Under the pieces are notes generated by a model that was not told the DNA's origin, searched no databases, and saw only the letters and a program-made list of their open reading frames with translations. Below are positions 43,912 through 51,733 of a stretch of 64,000 bases of DNA, piece by piece; positions within the stretch are counted from its first letter, which is position 1; each line of letters starts with the position of its first letter. Source of the DNA: Microbispora oryzae (GTDB taxonomy: Bacteria; Actinomycetota; Actinomycetes; Streptosporangiales; Streptosporangiaceae); NCBI RefSeq assembly GCF_017896165.1, contig NZ_JAFCNB010000008.1, positions 245,848 through 309,847 of the forward strand, read 5' to 3'. A program made the position numbers and the translations under genes.

Positions 43912-45075
43912 TTGGAGCCCACGACTGCGCTCAACCGCGATCGACCGACCTGGTTGATCTATCTCCAGCTCGCCACCTTCGCCACGTATCTCTACGGCCT
44001 TTCGGCCGCGCTCCCCCTGCTCAGGGCCGAGCTCGGCGTCTCGCAGACCGTCGCCGGCCTGCACGGCACCGCGATGGCGGCCGGCGGCGTCACCGGCGGG
44101 TTCGCCCTGACCACGCTCACCGCCCGGTTCGGCCGTCGTACGGCCGGGTGGGCCGGCCTGGCCGCGATGGACGCCGGCGTGCTGCTTGTCGCCTCCGGTC
44201 ACGCCCTGCCGTTCACCCTGGCGGGATACCTGCTGGCGGGCGCCGCGAGCTGCGTCGTCCTGTTCACCGCGATGGCGGTGCTGAGCGACCATCACGGCCC
44301 GGCCGGACCGGCCGCGATCAGCGAGGCCAACGCCGTCGCCGTGGCCACGGGGATCGGCGTCACATATGTGTTCAGCCTCGCCGCCACGTCCGCGATCGGC
44401 TGGCGGCCGGCCCTGCTCATCCCGCTCGTGGCGACCGCGCTGCTGGCCGTGACCATGGGCAGGGTGTGGGTGCCGGTCAGTCCGGCCGCCGCCGGCACGG
44501 CCGCCGCGCCAGCCGGGGCCCGCGTCCCGTACGGATGGCGCTTCCACCTGACCTGCGCCGTCCTGCTGTGCTGCACCGCGCTGGAGTTCACGTTCAACCT
44601 GTGGGCCGCCGACCTGTTCGCGCAGCGGACCGGACTGTCCGCGGGAGCCGCGGCGACCGGCCTCACCGCCATGCTGGCGGGCATGGCCGCGGGCCGCCTC
44701 TGGGGCGCCAGGCTCGTCCTGCGCCTGCCGCCGTCCACGGTGCTGCTCGGCGCGCTCGCGCTCACGCTGATGGGCTGGGCGCTGTTCTGGACCGGCACGG
44801 CCGCGCCGGTCGGATACTCCGGCCTGTTCCTCAGCGGGATGGGCATCTCGGTCCACTTCCCCATGACGTTGGCGAGACTCATCCGGTTCAGCTCCGGCCG
44901 GCCCGACGCGGCCGCCGCGGCCGCCGCCGTCTGGGGCGGCGCGGGGGCCGCCGCGGGGCCGTTCCTGCTGGGGGCGCTGGGCGACGGCTTCGGCACCCAC
45001 ACCGCGTTCCTGCTGGCGCCCGTCCTGATCGGGCTGGCCGCCGGAGGGACGCTCAGCTCCAGGTCGCCCGCCTGA
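43912..45075 (+). CDS. MFS transporter (CynX/YdeG-like)
   Basis: A 387-residue, 12-helix transporter. It begins near RDRPTWLIYLQLATFATYLYG, and loop 2-3 carries TLTARFGRRTAGW. The substrate is unknown. It is placed 42 nt after the trehalose-phosphate synthase gene on the same strand. The start is uncertain: TTG 43912 follows TAATCT by 9 nt, and no SD is seen. Its last 23 nt overlap the 3' end of a convergent secreted-protein gene. Confidence 0.8.
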   Translation: MEPTTALNRDRPTWLIYLQLATFATYLYGLSAALPLLRAELGVSQTVAGLHGTAMAAGGVTGGFALTTLTARFGRRTAGWAGLAAMDAGVLLVASGHALPFTLAGYLLAGAASCVVLFTAMAVLSDHHGPAGPAAISEANAVAVATGIGVTYVFSLAATSAIGWRPALLIPLVATALLAVTMGRVWVPVSPAAAGTAAAPAGARVPYGWRFHLTCAVLLCCTALEFTFNLWAADLFAQRTGLSAGAAATGLTAMLAGMAAGRLWGARLVLRLPPSTVLLGALALTLMGWALFWTGTAAPVGYSGLFLSGMGISVHFPMTLARLIRFSSGRPDAAAAAAAVWGGAGAAAGPFLLGALGDGFGTHTAFLLAPVLIGLAAGGTLSSRSPA

Positions 45076-45643
45076 GGATGTCGCCGAGGCCCGGCGTCCG
45101 CCACTGGTCGATCACCAGGATCTTGGAGGTGGGCAGATACCATTCGCGCTGGTTGAAGTGCCCCTTGACCTTGAACGTCTGCTGGGTCACGCACTGGCCC
45201 GACCAGTCGCGGTAGTAGGCCTTGTGGCCCGGCCCGACCTGGCGCAGGCCCTTGGCCGCGAGCTTCAGGTGGCCGATGTAGAGCTTCTTGTCGTACGGGC
45301 ACGGCCCGACGTCGGTCGCCGGGTAGAACGGGCCGTCCGGCGTGTACGCGTTGAAGAACTCGTGCCCCACCTTGATGGCCTTGGGGCCCATGATCCAGAA
45401 GCTGTGGCAGCCGGAGTCGCGGAAGCCGAACTCCTGGGTGCCCAGCGTGGGACAGGGGCCGGTCACCACCCGCACCCAGTCCTTCCACCGCTCGGTCACC
45501 TTCCACGACGACGGGATGGTGAGCGTGAGGCCCTTGCGCAGGTGCAGGGGCTTGGTGCCGCCGGTTTCGCCCGCGTACGCGGCCGCCGGCACCGTCAGGA
45601 CGGCGAGCGCCGCCAACGCGACCGTGAAGGTCTTCTTCATCAT
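45053..45643 (-). CDS. Secreted protein of unknown function (196 aa)
   Basis: An exported protein with a clear signal peptide (KKTFTVALAALAVLTVPAAA, cleavage near AYAGE). The mature part has about six Cys and many aromatic residues (GFRDSGCHSFWIMGP; GPCPYDKKLYIGHLKL; YYRDWSGQCVTQQTF), suggesting a disulfide-stabilised extracellular domain. No family is recognised. TAGCCT on the minus strand (45655-45650) ends 6 nt before the ATG, so it is probably leaderless, with its -10 overlapping the otsB stop. The 3' end overlaps the convergent MFS gene by 23 nt. Confidence 0.75.
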   Translation of the reverse strand: MMKKTFTVALAALAVLTVPAAAYAGETGGTKPLHLRKGLTLTIPSSWKVTERWKDWVRVVTGPCPTLGTQEFGFRDSGCHSFWIMGPKAIKVGHEFFNAYTPDGPFYPATDVGPCPYDKKLYIGHLKLAAKGLRQVGPGHKAYYRDWSGQCVTQQTFKVKGHFNQREWYLPTSKILVIDQWRTPGLGDILRRATWS

Positions 45644-45652
45644 GGGAGGAGG

Positions 45653-46474
45653 CTAGGAGGCGCCTCTTGCAGACCGCTTGCCGATCGCTTCACACAGATC
45701 GCCGAGGAGGGCGACCACCCCCGCCGGGCCGTCCACCACGACGTCGGCGCGTTCGGCGAGCGCGGTGACCTCGGCGGAGCCGCTGCACACCCGGACTCCC
45801 GGGAGGCCGGCCGCGTCCACCGCGTCGAAGGCGGCCAGATCGCCCAGGTCGTCGCCCACGAACATCACCGACCGGGCCCCGCGCTCGGTGAGGAACGCGG
45901 TCAGCGCCCGCCCCTTGTCCATGCCCGGAGGCCGCAGCTCCAGCACCATCCGGCCCGGCTCCACGGCCAGCCCCGCGTCCGCGGCGAGCCGGGCCACCGG
46001 CTCGCGCAGGGCGTCGAGCGCCGCCGCGGGGTCGGGCGAGCGGCGGGTGTGGACGGCGACCGCCCGTTCCTTGTCCTCGATGACGACCCCGTCCATGCCG
46101 CGGACCAGCTCGGGCAGACGCGCGCGGACCAGGTCGAGCCCGGCCGGCGGCGGCGGCGCGGTGATCCGGCCGCCCTCCCAGCGCTCCAGCCCGTAGTGCC
46201 CCAGAATCACGAGGCCGGGCACGTCCTCCAGGGACGGCCCCGCGGGCGCGGCGCCGAGGGCGAGGGCCGTGGCGGGCGGCCGGCCGGTGACGATCACGAC
46301 GGCGCGGACGTGCCCGGCCAGCTCCGCGAGCACGGCGGGGGCCTCGGGATGCACGTACGCCTGGGCGGGGTCGGCGACTATCGGGGAGAGGGTTCCGTCG
46401 AAGTCGAGCCCGATCACCGCGCCGGCGGGGTCGGCCATGATCGCGTCGAGGCCGTCGTTGGTGGGGAGGGTCAT
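45653..46474 (-). CDS. otsB: Trehalose-6-phosphate phosphatase
   Basis: A 273-residue HAD-family phosphatase that completes trehalose synthesis. The catalytic DxDGT motif is VIGLDFDGTLSPIV (about residues 20-33). A cap domain contains HYGLERW, and the C-terminal HAD motif is SVMFVGDDLGDLAAFDAV. DKGRALTAFL is the conserved lysine motif. It lies 15 nt before the DUF3263 gene in the same direction (DUF3263 upstream). The synthase is on the other strand across two genes. The family and function are secure. Confidence 0.94.
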   Translation of the reverse strand: MTLPTNDGLDAIMADPAGAVIGLDFDGTLSPIVADPAQAYVHPEAPAVLAELAGHVRAVVIVTGRPPATALALGAAPAGPSLEDVPGLVILGHYGLERWEGGRITAPPPPAGLDLVRARLPELVRGMDGVVIEDKERAVAVHTRRSPDPAAALDALREPVARLAADAGLAVEPGRMVLELRPPGMDKGRALTAFLTERGARSVMFVGDDLGDLAAFDAVDAAGLPGVRVCSGSAEVTALAERADVVVDGPAGVVALLGDLCEAIGKRSARGAS

Positions 46475-46489
46475 CGCGAGCTCACGGCC

Positions 46490-46771
46490 TCACGGCCTCA
46501 TTCCGAAGCGGCGGGCGGCCCTGTCGCGCCGACGGCTGGCCCGCATCCTGCGCAGGCGCTTGACGAGCATGGGATCGTGCTCCAGCGCCTCCGGCCGGTC
46601 GATCAGCTCCCCGAGTAACTGGTAGTACCGCGTGGCGGAGATGCCGAACGCCTCCCGGATCGCCTGTTCCTTGGCCCCCGCGTACCGCCACCACTGGCGT
46701 TCGAAGGCCAGAATCTCGCGATCACGGTCCGAGAGGGTGAACCCATCGTCGCCGGCCGGTTCGGTCTCCAT
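46490..46771 (-). CDS. DUF3263-domain protein
   Basis: A 93-residue conserved actinobacterial protein of unknown function. The core LSDRDREILAFERQWWRYAG then AKEQAIREAFGISATRYYQL is the DUF3263 signature and looks like a helix-turn-helix with sigma-factor region 4 flavour. The tail is strongly basic (RLRRMRASRRRDRAARRF), consistent with nucleic-acid binding. GAGGAGGAA precedes the ATG. It is cotranscribed with otsB. Confidence 0.88.
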   Translation of the reverse strand: METEPAGDDGFTLSDRDREILAFERQWWRYAGAKEQAIREAFGISATRYYQLLGELIDRPEALEHDPMLVKRLRRMRASRRRDRAARRFGMRP

Positions 46772-46865
46772 CCGTTCCTCCTCGATGGGCTCCCGGGCCC
46801 GTCCTCATCGTAGTAGGCGAACCCGGGGTGTTCAGGCCGGATCGGCACACGTAATGTCACCAGGT

Positions 46866-47672
46866 GTGACCTGTGTAATCACGCTTCTGACCGACTACGG
46901 GCTGGAGGACGGCTTCGTCGCCGCCTGCCACGGCGTGATCCTCGGGATAGCGCCGGAGGCCCGGATCATCGACGTGGGCCACCTGGTCCCGGCGGGCGAT
47001 GTGCGGCGTGGCGCCGCCATCCTCGCGCAGACCCTGCCCTACCTGCCCGCGGGCGTCCATCTCGCCGTCGTCGACCCCGTCGTGGGCGGCATCAGGCGGG
47101 GCGTCGTCGTCCAGGCGGGCGGGCGGACCTTCGTGGGGCCCGACAACGGCGTGCTCTCCTGGGCGGTGCACCAGGCGGGCGGCGCCGAGGCGGCGTACGA
47201 GATCGCCAACCGGGACCTGTGCCTGGAGAGCATCTCGCCGACGTTCCTCGGCCGTGACGTGTACGCCCCGGTGGCCGCGCACCTGCTCGCCGGACGTCCG
47301 CCGGCCGAGGTGGGGGCGGAGCTGCCGGTCGACCGTCTCGTGGCCCTGCCCGCGCCGACGTGCCGCCTGCGGGACGGCACCGCCGAGGGCGAGGTGCTCT
47401 CGATCGACCACGCCGGCAACGTGCAACTGTCGATCACCGCCGCGGACGTGGCGGAGCTCGGGGTCCGGCCGGGCGACACGCTCGCCGTCTGGATGGGGCG
47501 CCGGCAGCTCTCCATCCCTTATCGCGAGACATGTACGGCCGTGCCGCCGGGCGATCTGGTGGCGTTCACCGACTCCGCCGGGCTGGTCGCCGTGGCGATC
47601 AACGCCGGTGACGCCGCGGAGCGCCTGGGGCTTCCCCCGGGCGCCCACGTGCGGCTGTCGCCCGTACGCTGA
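46866..47672 (+). CDS. SAM hydroxide adenosyltransferase (DUF62 family)
   Basis: A 268-residue member of the DUF62/SAM-hydroxide adenosyltransferase family, whose members hydrolyse S-adenosylmethionine to adenosine and methionine; fluorinase is a relative. N-terminal LLTDYGLEDGFVAACHG, DPVVGGIRRGVVV and FVGPDNGVLSWA are the family core. The C-terminal domain has IDHAGNVQLS. TAATGT at 46852-46857 ends 8 nt before GTG 46866, suggesting a leaderless start there; ATG 46854, partly inside that hexamer, is the alternative. It may help set SAM levels, relevant to the SAM riboswitch 5 kb away, but no direct link is shown. Confidence 0.9.
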   Translation: MTCVITLLTDYGLEDGFVAACHGVILGIAPEARIIDVGHLVPAGDVRRGAAILAQTLPYLPAGVHLAVVDPVVGGIRRGVVVQAGGRTFVGPDNGVLSWAVHQAGGAEAAYEIANRDLCLESISPTFLGRDVYAPVAAHLLAGRPPAEVGAELPVDRLVALPAPTCRLRDGTAEGEVLSIDHAGNVQLSITAADVAELGVRPGDTLAVWMGRRQLSIPYRETCTAVPPGDLVAFTDSAGLVAVAINAGDAAERLGLPPGAHVRLSPVR

Positions 47673-47695
47673 TCGCCACCTGGCGACCGGACGGA

Positions 47696-48712
47696 TCAGT
47701 GTGTGCCCACCGCGTCGTTCACCTCGGCGAAGTGGCACGCGCTGGGGTGGGAGCTGCCCTCGCGGATCTGCAGCAGCGGCACCTGCTCGGCGCAGATGTC
47801 CTGCGCCTTCCAGCAACGGGTGCGGAACCGGCATCCGGACGGCGGGTTGGCCGGCGACGGCGGGTCGCCCTGCAGGATGATCCGCTCCCTCTGCTCGCGG
47901 CCCTCCGGGTTGGGCACCGGCACCGCCGACAGCAATGCCTGCGTGTACGGGTGGGTGGGCCGCTCGTAGATGTCCGCGTCCCGGCCCAGCTCGACAATCT
48001 TGCCCAGGTACATCACCGCGACCCGGTCGGAGATGTGGCGGACCACCGACAGGTCGTGGGCGATGAAGATGTACGCCAGGTTGAACTCGCTCTGCAGCCG
48101 CTCCAGCAGGTTCATGACCTGCGCCTGGATCGACACGTCGAGCGCCGAGACCGGCTCGTCGCAAATGATGATCTCAGGCTGGAGCGCCAGGCCCCGCGCG
48201 ATGCCGATGCGCTGGCGCTGACCGCCGGAGAACTGGTGCGGGTAGCGGTTGATGTGGTCGGGGTTGAGGCCGACCACGTCCAGCAGTTCCTGGACCTTGC
48301 GCCGCCGGCCGCCCTTGGGCACCACGTCCTTGTGGATCTCGAAGGGCTCGCCCACGATGTCGCCGACGGTCATCCGCGGGTTCAGCGAGGTGTACGGGTC
48401 CTGCATCACCATCTGGATGTTGCGGCGCATCCGCTTGAGCTCGGCGCCTCTGGTCTTGGTGATGTCCTTGCCCTTGATCCGCACCGAGCCCGACGTCGGT
48501 TGCTCCAGCGCCATCAGCAGTTTGGCCAGCGTCGACTTGCCGCAGCCCGACTCCCCGACGACGCCGAGCGTCTCACCGCGGTGCAGGTCGAGGGAGACTC
48601 CGTCGACGGCCTTGATGGCGCCGACCTGCCGCTTGACGACGATGCCCTGGGTCAGCGGGAAGTGCTTGACCAGGTCGCGGACTTCGAGGATCGGCTCAGC
48701 TGGCGCTGTCAT
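47696..48712 (-). CDS. Oligopeptide ABC transporter ATP-binding protein (OppF/DppF-like)
   Basis: A 338-residue ATPase, the last gene of the importer operon. Walker A GESGCGKSTLAKLL (about residue 55), signature FSGGQRQRIG, Walker B IIICDEPVSALD and switch His AHDLSVV are all present. The C-terminal oligopeptide-transporter extension has Cys residues in the pattern SGCRFRTRCWKAQDIC, typical of OppD/F proteins that carry an iron-sulfur-like Cys motif. Its start overlaps the end of the preceding ATPase gene by 17 nt. It powers peptide uptake as a heterodimer with that protein. Confidence 0.95.
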   Translation of the reverse strand: MTAPAEPILEVRDLVKHFPLTQGIVVKRQVGAIKAVDGVSLDLHRGETLGVVGESGCGKSTLAKLLMALEQPTSGSVRIKGKDITKTRGAELKRMRRNIQMVMQDPYTSLNPRMTVGDIVGEPFEIHKDVVPKGGRRRKVQELLDVVGLNPDHINRYPHQFSGGQRQRIGIARGLALQPEIIICDEPVSALDVSIQAQVMNLLERLQSEFNLAYIFIAHDLSVVRHISDRVAVMYLGKIVELGRDADIYERPTHPYTQALLSAVPVPNPEGREQRERIILQGDPPSPANPPSGCRFRTRCWKAQDICAEQVPLLQIREGSSHPSACHFAEVNDAVGTH

Positions 48713-49727
48713 CGATGACCTCCCTCCAGTAGTGGCATGCGCTGCCGCGGGTGCCGCTGACGGTGTTGAGCGGGGGGACGTCGGTCACGCAGTTGTCCCG
48801 CTTGTAGGGGCAGCGGGGATGGAACGCGCAGCCGGTGGGCATGTCGAGCAGGTTCGGCGGCGTGCCCTTGATGGCGTACAGCTCCTGGCCCTTGAGGTCC
48901 ACCCGGGGGATGGACTCCAGCAGCCCCTTCGAGTAGGGGTGGGCCGGGTTCCGGTACAGGTCGTGGACCGGGGCGTTCTCCACGATGCGGCCGCCGTACA
49001 TGACCGCGATCTTGTCCGCGACGTCGGCGACGACGCCGAGGTCGTGGGTGATCAGGATCAGGCCCATGTTGCTGTCCCGCTGGAGTTCCGCGAGCAGTCC
49101 CATGATCTGCGCCTGGACGGTCACGTCGAGGGCCGTGGTGGGCTCGTCCGCGATCAGGATCTCGGGGTCGAGCGCGATGGCCATCGCGATCATGATGCGC
49201 TGACGCATGCCGCCGGAGAACTGGTGCGGGAAGTCGTTGACCCGGTCCTTGGCGCCCGGGATCCGGACGCGGTCCATCAGTTCGACGGCCTTCTTCTTGG
49301 CGTCCGACCGGGAGGCGCCGCGGTGCATGCGGAACATCTCCGCGATCTGCCAGCCCACCGGGAACACCGGGTTCAGCGCCGACAGCGCGTCCTGGAAGAC
49401 CATGGAGATGCCCTCGCCGCGGATCTTCCGCCGCTGGTCCTCCGGCAGCTTCAGCAGGTCGGACCCGCGGAAGCGGATCTCCCCTCCGGTGATCTTCCCG
49501 GGCGGCATGTCGAGGATGCCCATGATGGTCTGGGCCGTGACGCTCTTGCCGGAACCCGACTCGCCCAGAACGGCGAGGGTCTCCCCCGCGTCCACCGTGT
49601 AGGTGACGCCGTTGACGGCCTTCGCCACGCCCGCCCTGGTGCGGAACTCGACGTGGAGGTTGTCGACCTCCAGCAGGGCGCCGCCGGTCGTGCCCCTGCT
49701 CCCTGGCTCGGAAAGCACTTCAACCAC
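48696..49727 (-). CDS. Oligopeptide ABC transporter ATP-binding protein (OppD/DppD-like)
   Basis: A 343-residue ATPase with Walker A GESGSGKSVTAQ, signature FSGGMRQRIMIA, Walker B ILIADEPTTALDV, and the OppD-type C-terminal Cys motif GCAFHPRCPYKRDNC. GTG 49727 was chosen because GAGGAGG ends 8 nt upstream. Much longer in-frame readings run back into the permease gene and are not credible. It lies 14 nt after the DppC-like gene and overlaps the next ATPase gene. Confidence 0.95.
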   Translation of the reverse strand: MVEVLSEPGSRGTTGGALLEVDNLHVEFRTRAGVAKAVNGVTYTVDAGETLAVLGESGSGKSVTAQTIMGILDMPPGKITGGEIRFRGSDLLKLPEDQRRKIRGEGISMVFQDALSALNPVFPVGWQIAEMFRMHRGASRSDAKKKAVELMDRVRIPGAKDRVNDFPHQFSGGMRQRIMIAMAIALDPEILIADEPTTALDVTVQAQIMGLLAELQRDSNMGLILITHDLGVVADVADKIAVMYGGRIVENAPVHDLYRNPAHPYSKGLLESIPRVDLKGQELYAIKGTPPNLLDMPTGCAFHPRCPYKRDNCVTDVPPLNTVSGTRGSACHYWREVIDDSAS

Positions 49728-49741
49728 TTTCTGTGCCTCCT

Positions 49742-50692
49742 CTATCGAAGCTTGGGGTCGAGGGCGTCGCGCACGGCCTCGCCCAGCATGACGAAGGTGA
49801 GCACGCACAGGGACAGGAACAGCGCGGGGAACAGCATCGCGTGCGCGCCGGTCCGGATGTACCGCGTGTGGTCGGCGATCGCGATACCCCACGAGATCAC
49901 CGGCGGCCGCAGGCCGATGCCGAGCAGCGACAGGGTCGCCTCGGCGCCGATGTAGCTGCCGATGGTGATCGTGGAGTACACGAGGATCGGCGCCAGCGAG
50001 TTCGGCAGCAGGTGCTTGAAGATGATCCGGATGGGACCGGCTCCGAGCGCCCTGGCGGCCTGAACGTAGTCCTGGTGCTTCGCCTGGATAACGGCCGAGC
50101 GGGCGATCCGCATGAGGATCGGCCAGCCCAGCACGGCCAGCACCAGCACGACGACCGCCATGATCATGACCTCGTTGGGGCTGGTCTGCGCGGGCGCGAT
50201 CGTGCCGAGGATGATGATGCCACCCAGCACGTACGGAACGCCGAGGAACATCTCGCCGACCCGCGAGATGATCGCGTCGAGCCAGCGCGAGTAGTAGGCG
50301 GCGAGCACACCGGTGACTCCCCCGAGCAGCACGGTGAGCAGCGTCGCAGAGACGCCGACGACGATGGACGCGCGGGCGCCGTAGACGGTGCGCGCGAAGA
50401 CGTCGCGGCCCTGCAGGTCGTAGCCGAACCAGGCCTCGGAGCTGGGCGGGTCCATGCCCTTGGCCAGCTGGGCGTAGCTGGGGTCCTTGTGCGTGAAGAG
50501 GCTCGGGAAGGCCGCCATCAGCAGGAACATCACGAGCAGCGCCAGCGAGATCCAGAAGATCGGGCGGCGCTTCAGGATGTCCCAGGTGTCCCGCCACAGA
50601 CTGCGGGGACGGTTCGACCGGACGCCCGCGAGCGCCTCCGTCGGCTGCTCGGTGTGCTGGATCAGGTCCTGGGTGACTGTCGGTTCACTCAT
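49742..50692 (-). CDS. Peptide ABC transporter permease (OppC/DppC-like)
   Basis: A 316-residue integral membrane permease with about six helices. It has the N-terminal OppC segment (RDTWDILKRRPIFWISLALL), the periplasmic HWFGTD-like motif here read as EAWFGYDLQGRDVFARTVYG, and the EAA coupling loop (QAARALGAGPIRIIFKHLLP). Its start overlaps the DppB-like stop by 8 nt. Confidence 0.95.
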   Translation of the reverse strand: MSEPTVTQDLIQHTEQPTEALAGVRSNRPRSLWRDTWDILKRRPIFWISLALLVMFLLMAAFPSLFTHKDPSYAQLAKGMDPPSSEAWFGYDLQGRDVFARTVYGARASIVVGVSATLLTVLLGGVTGVLAAYYSRWLDAIISRVGEMFLGVPYVLGGIIILGTIAPAQTSPNEVMIMAVVVLVLAVLGWPILMRIARSAVIQAKHQDYVQAARALGAGPIRIIFKHLLPNSLAPILVYSTITIGSYIGAEATLSLLGIGLRPPVISWGIAIADHTRYIRTGAHAMLFPALFLSLCVLTFVMLGEAVRDALDPKLR

Positions 50693-51611
50693 AGCGGATC
50701 CTCGGGTCGAGCACGCCGTAGAGGAGGTCGACGAGCAGGTTGGAGACCAGGTAGACGAGCACCAGCAGCGACGTCACCGGGACCACGATCGTGTAGTCCT
50801 GACCGGTGATGGCCCGCCACAGGATGCCGCCGATGCCGTTGATGTTGAAGATGCCCTCGGTGATGATGGCGCCCGACATGAGCGAGCCCACCTCCGTACC
50901 GAGGAAGGTCAGCACGGGAATCAGCGAGTTGCGCAGCAGGTGGATGCCGACGACCCGCCGGTTGGTGAGGCCCTTGGCCACTGCTGTGCGAACGTAGTCG
51001 GCGCGGAGATTCTCCACGATGCTCGTCCGGGTGAGCCGGGCGGTGAACGCCATGTTGAGGCTCGCGAGGACGAGGGCGGGCACGATCAGCTCGTCGATCG
51101 GCGCCTCGGGCGACACCGTGGGCTCGACGACGTGCAGCTGCACGCCGAGCATCCACTGCAGGAGATAGCCGGTGACGAAGACCGGGAGCGACAACAGGAT
51201 CAGCGTGGAGATCGTCACGATGTTGTCGGTGAAGCCGCCGCGCTTGAGGCCGGACAGTACGCCCGCGCCGATGCCGATGACGGCCTCGAAGGCCACGGCC
51301 ATCAGGGCCAGCCGGATGGTGATCGGCCAGGCCGCGCCGAGGGTGGTGGAGACCGGCACCTGGTTGAAGTCGACGCCCAGGTTGCCGGTGAGCATGTTTG
51401 TGAGGAAGTGCCAGTACTGGATGAGCACGGGCTGATCGAGCCCGAACTGCGACCGCATGGCGTTCACATAGGCGTCCGGGCAGGGGCGCTGGCCGCATCG
51501 GCCGGCGAACGGGTCGCCCGGGAGCTGCCAGACCATGTAGTTGATGAGAAACGTGGTGCCGAGCAGCACGGGTATGAGTTGCAGCAGGCGCCGGATCGCG
51601 TATCGGCCCAT
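50685..51611 (-). CDS. Peptide ABC transporter permease (OppB/DppB-like)
   Basis: A 308-residue permease. It starts MGRYAIRRLLQLIPVLLGTT, has the OppB-type DPFAGR and FGLDQPVLIQYWHFLTNML periplasmic segments, and the EAA loop DYVRTAVAKGLTNRRVVGIH. It is followed by the OppC-like gene with an 8-nt overlap. A hairpin between it and the binding-protein gene upstream should reduce its transcription relative to that gene. Confidence 0.95.
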   Translation of the reverse strand: MGRYAIRRLLQLIPVLLGTTFLINYMVWQLPGDPFAGRCGQRPCPDAYVNAMRSQFGLDQPVLIQYWHFLTNMLTGNLGVDFNQVPVSTTLGAAWPITIRLALMAVAFEAVIGIGAGVLSGLKRGGFTDNIVTISTLILLSLPVFVTGYLLQWMLGVQLHVVEPTVSPEAPIDELIVPALVLASLNMAFTARLTRTSIVENLRADYVRTAVAKGLTNRRVVGIHLLRNSLIPVLTFLGTEVGSLMSGAIITEGIFNINGIGGILWRAITGQDYTIVVPVTSLLVLVYLVSNLLVDLLYGVLDPRIRYE

Positions 51612-51683
51612 GTGCACCTCCAGTCTGACGCGGAAGGTCGTGTACGCCCCCCGCGGGTCGGCGCGGGAAGGCGATGTGGACGG

Positions 51684-51723
51684 CCACCGAGGCCGGTCCC
51701 TGCTGGGGATCCGGCCTCGGTGG
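51684..51723 (-). terminator. Hairpin (attenuating terminator) inside the peptide-transport operon
   Basis: A perfect 13-bp stem (51684-51696 with 51711-51723), extended by inner TCCC/GGGA pairing, lies just after the binding-protein gene and before the permeases. This layout typically gives more binding protein than membrane components. Confidence 0.75.
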
Positions 51724-51733
51724 GCAATGGAGC

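Noticed and set aside
42379..45000. 873-codon minus-strand frame opposite otsA and the MFS gene
   Set aside because: Repetitive Gly/Arg/Gln product typical of antisense frames; the plus strand has clear GT20 motifs and membrane helices.
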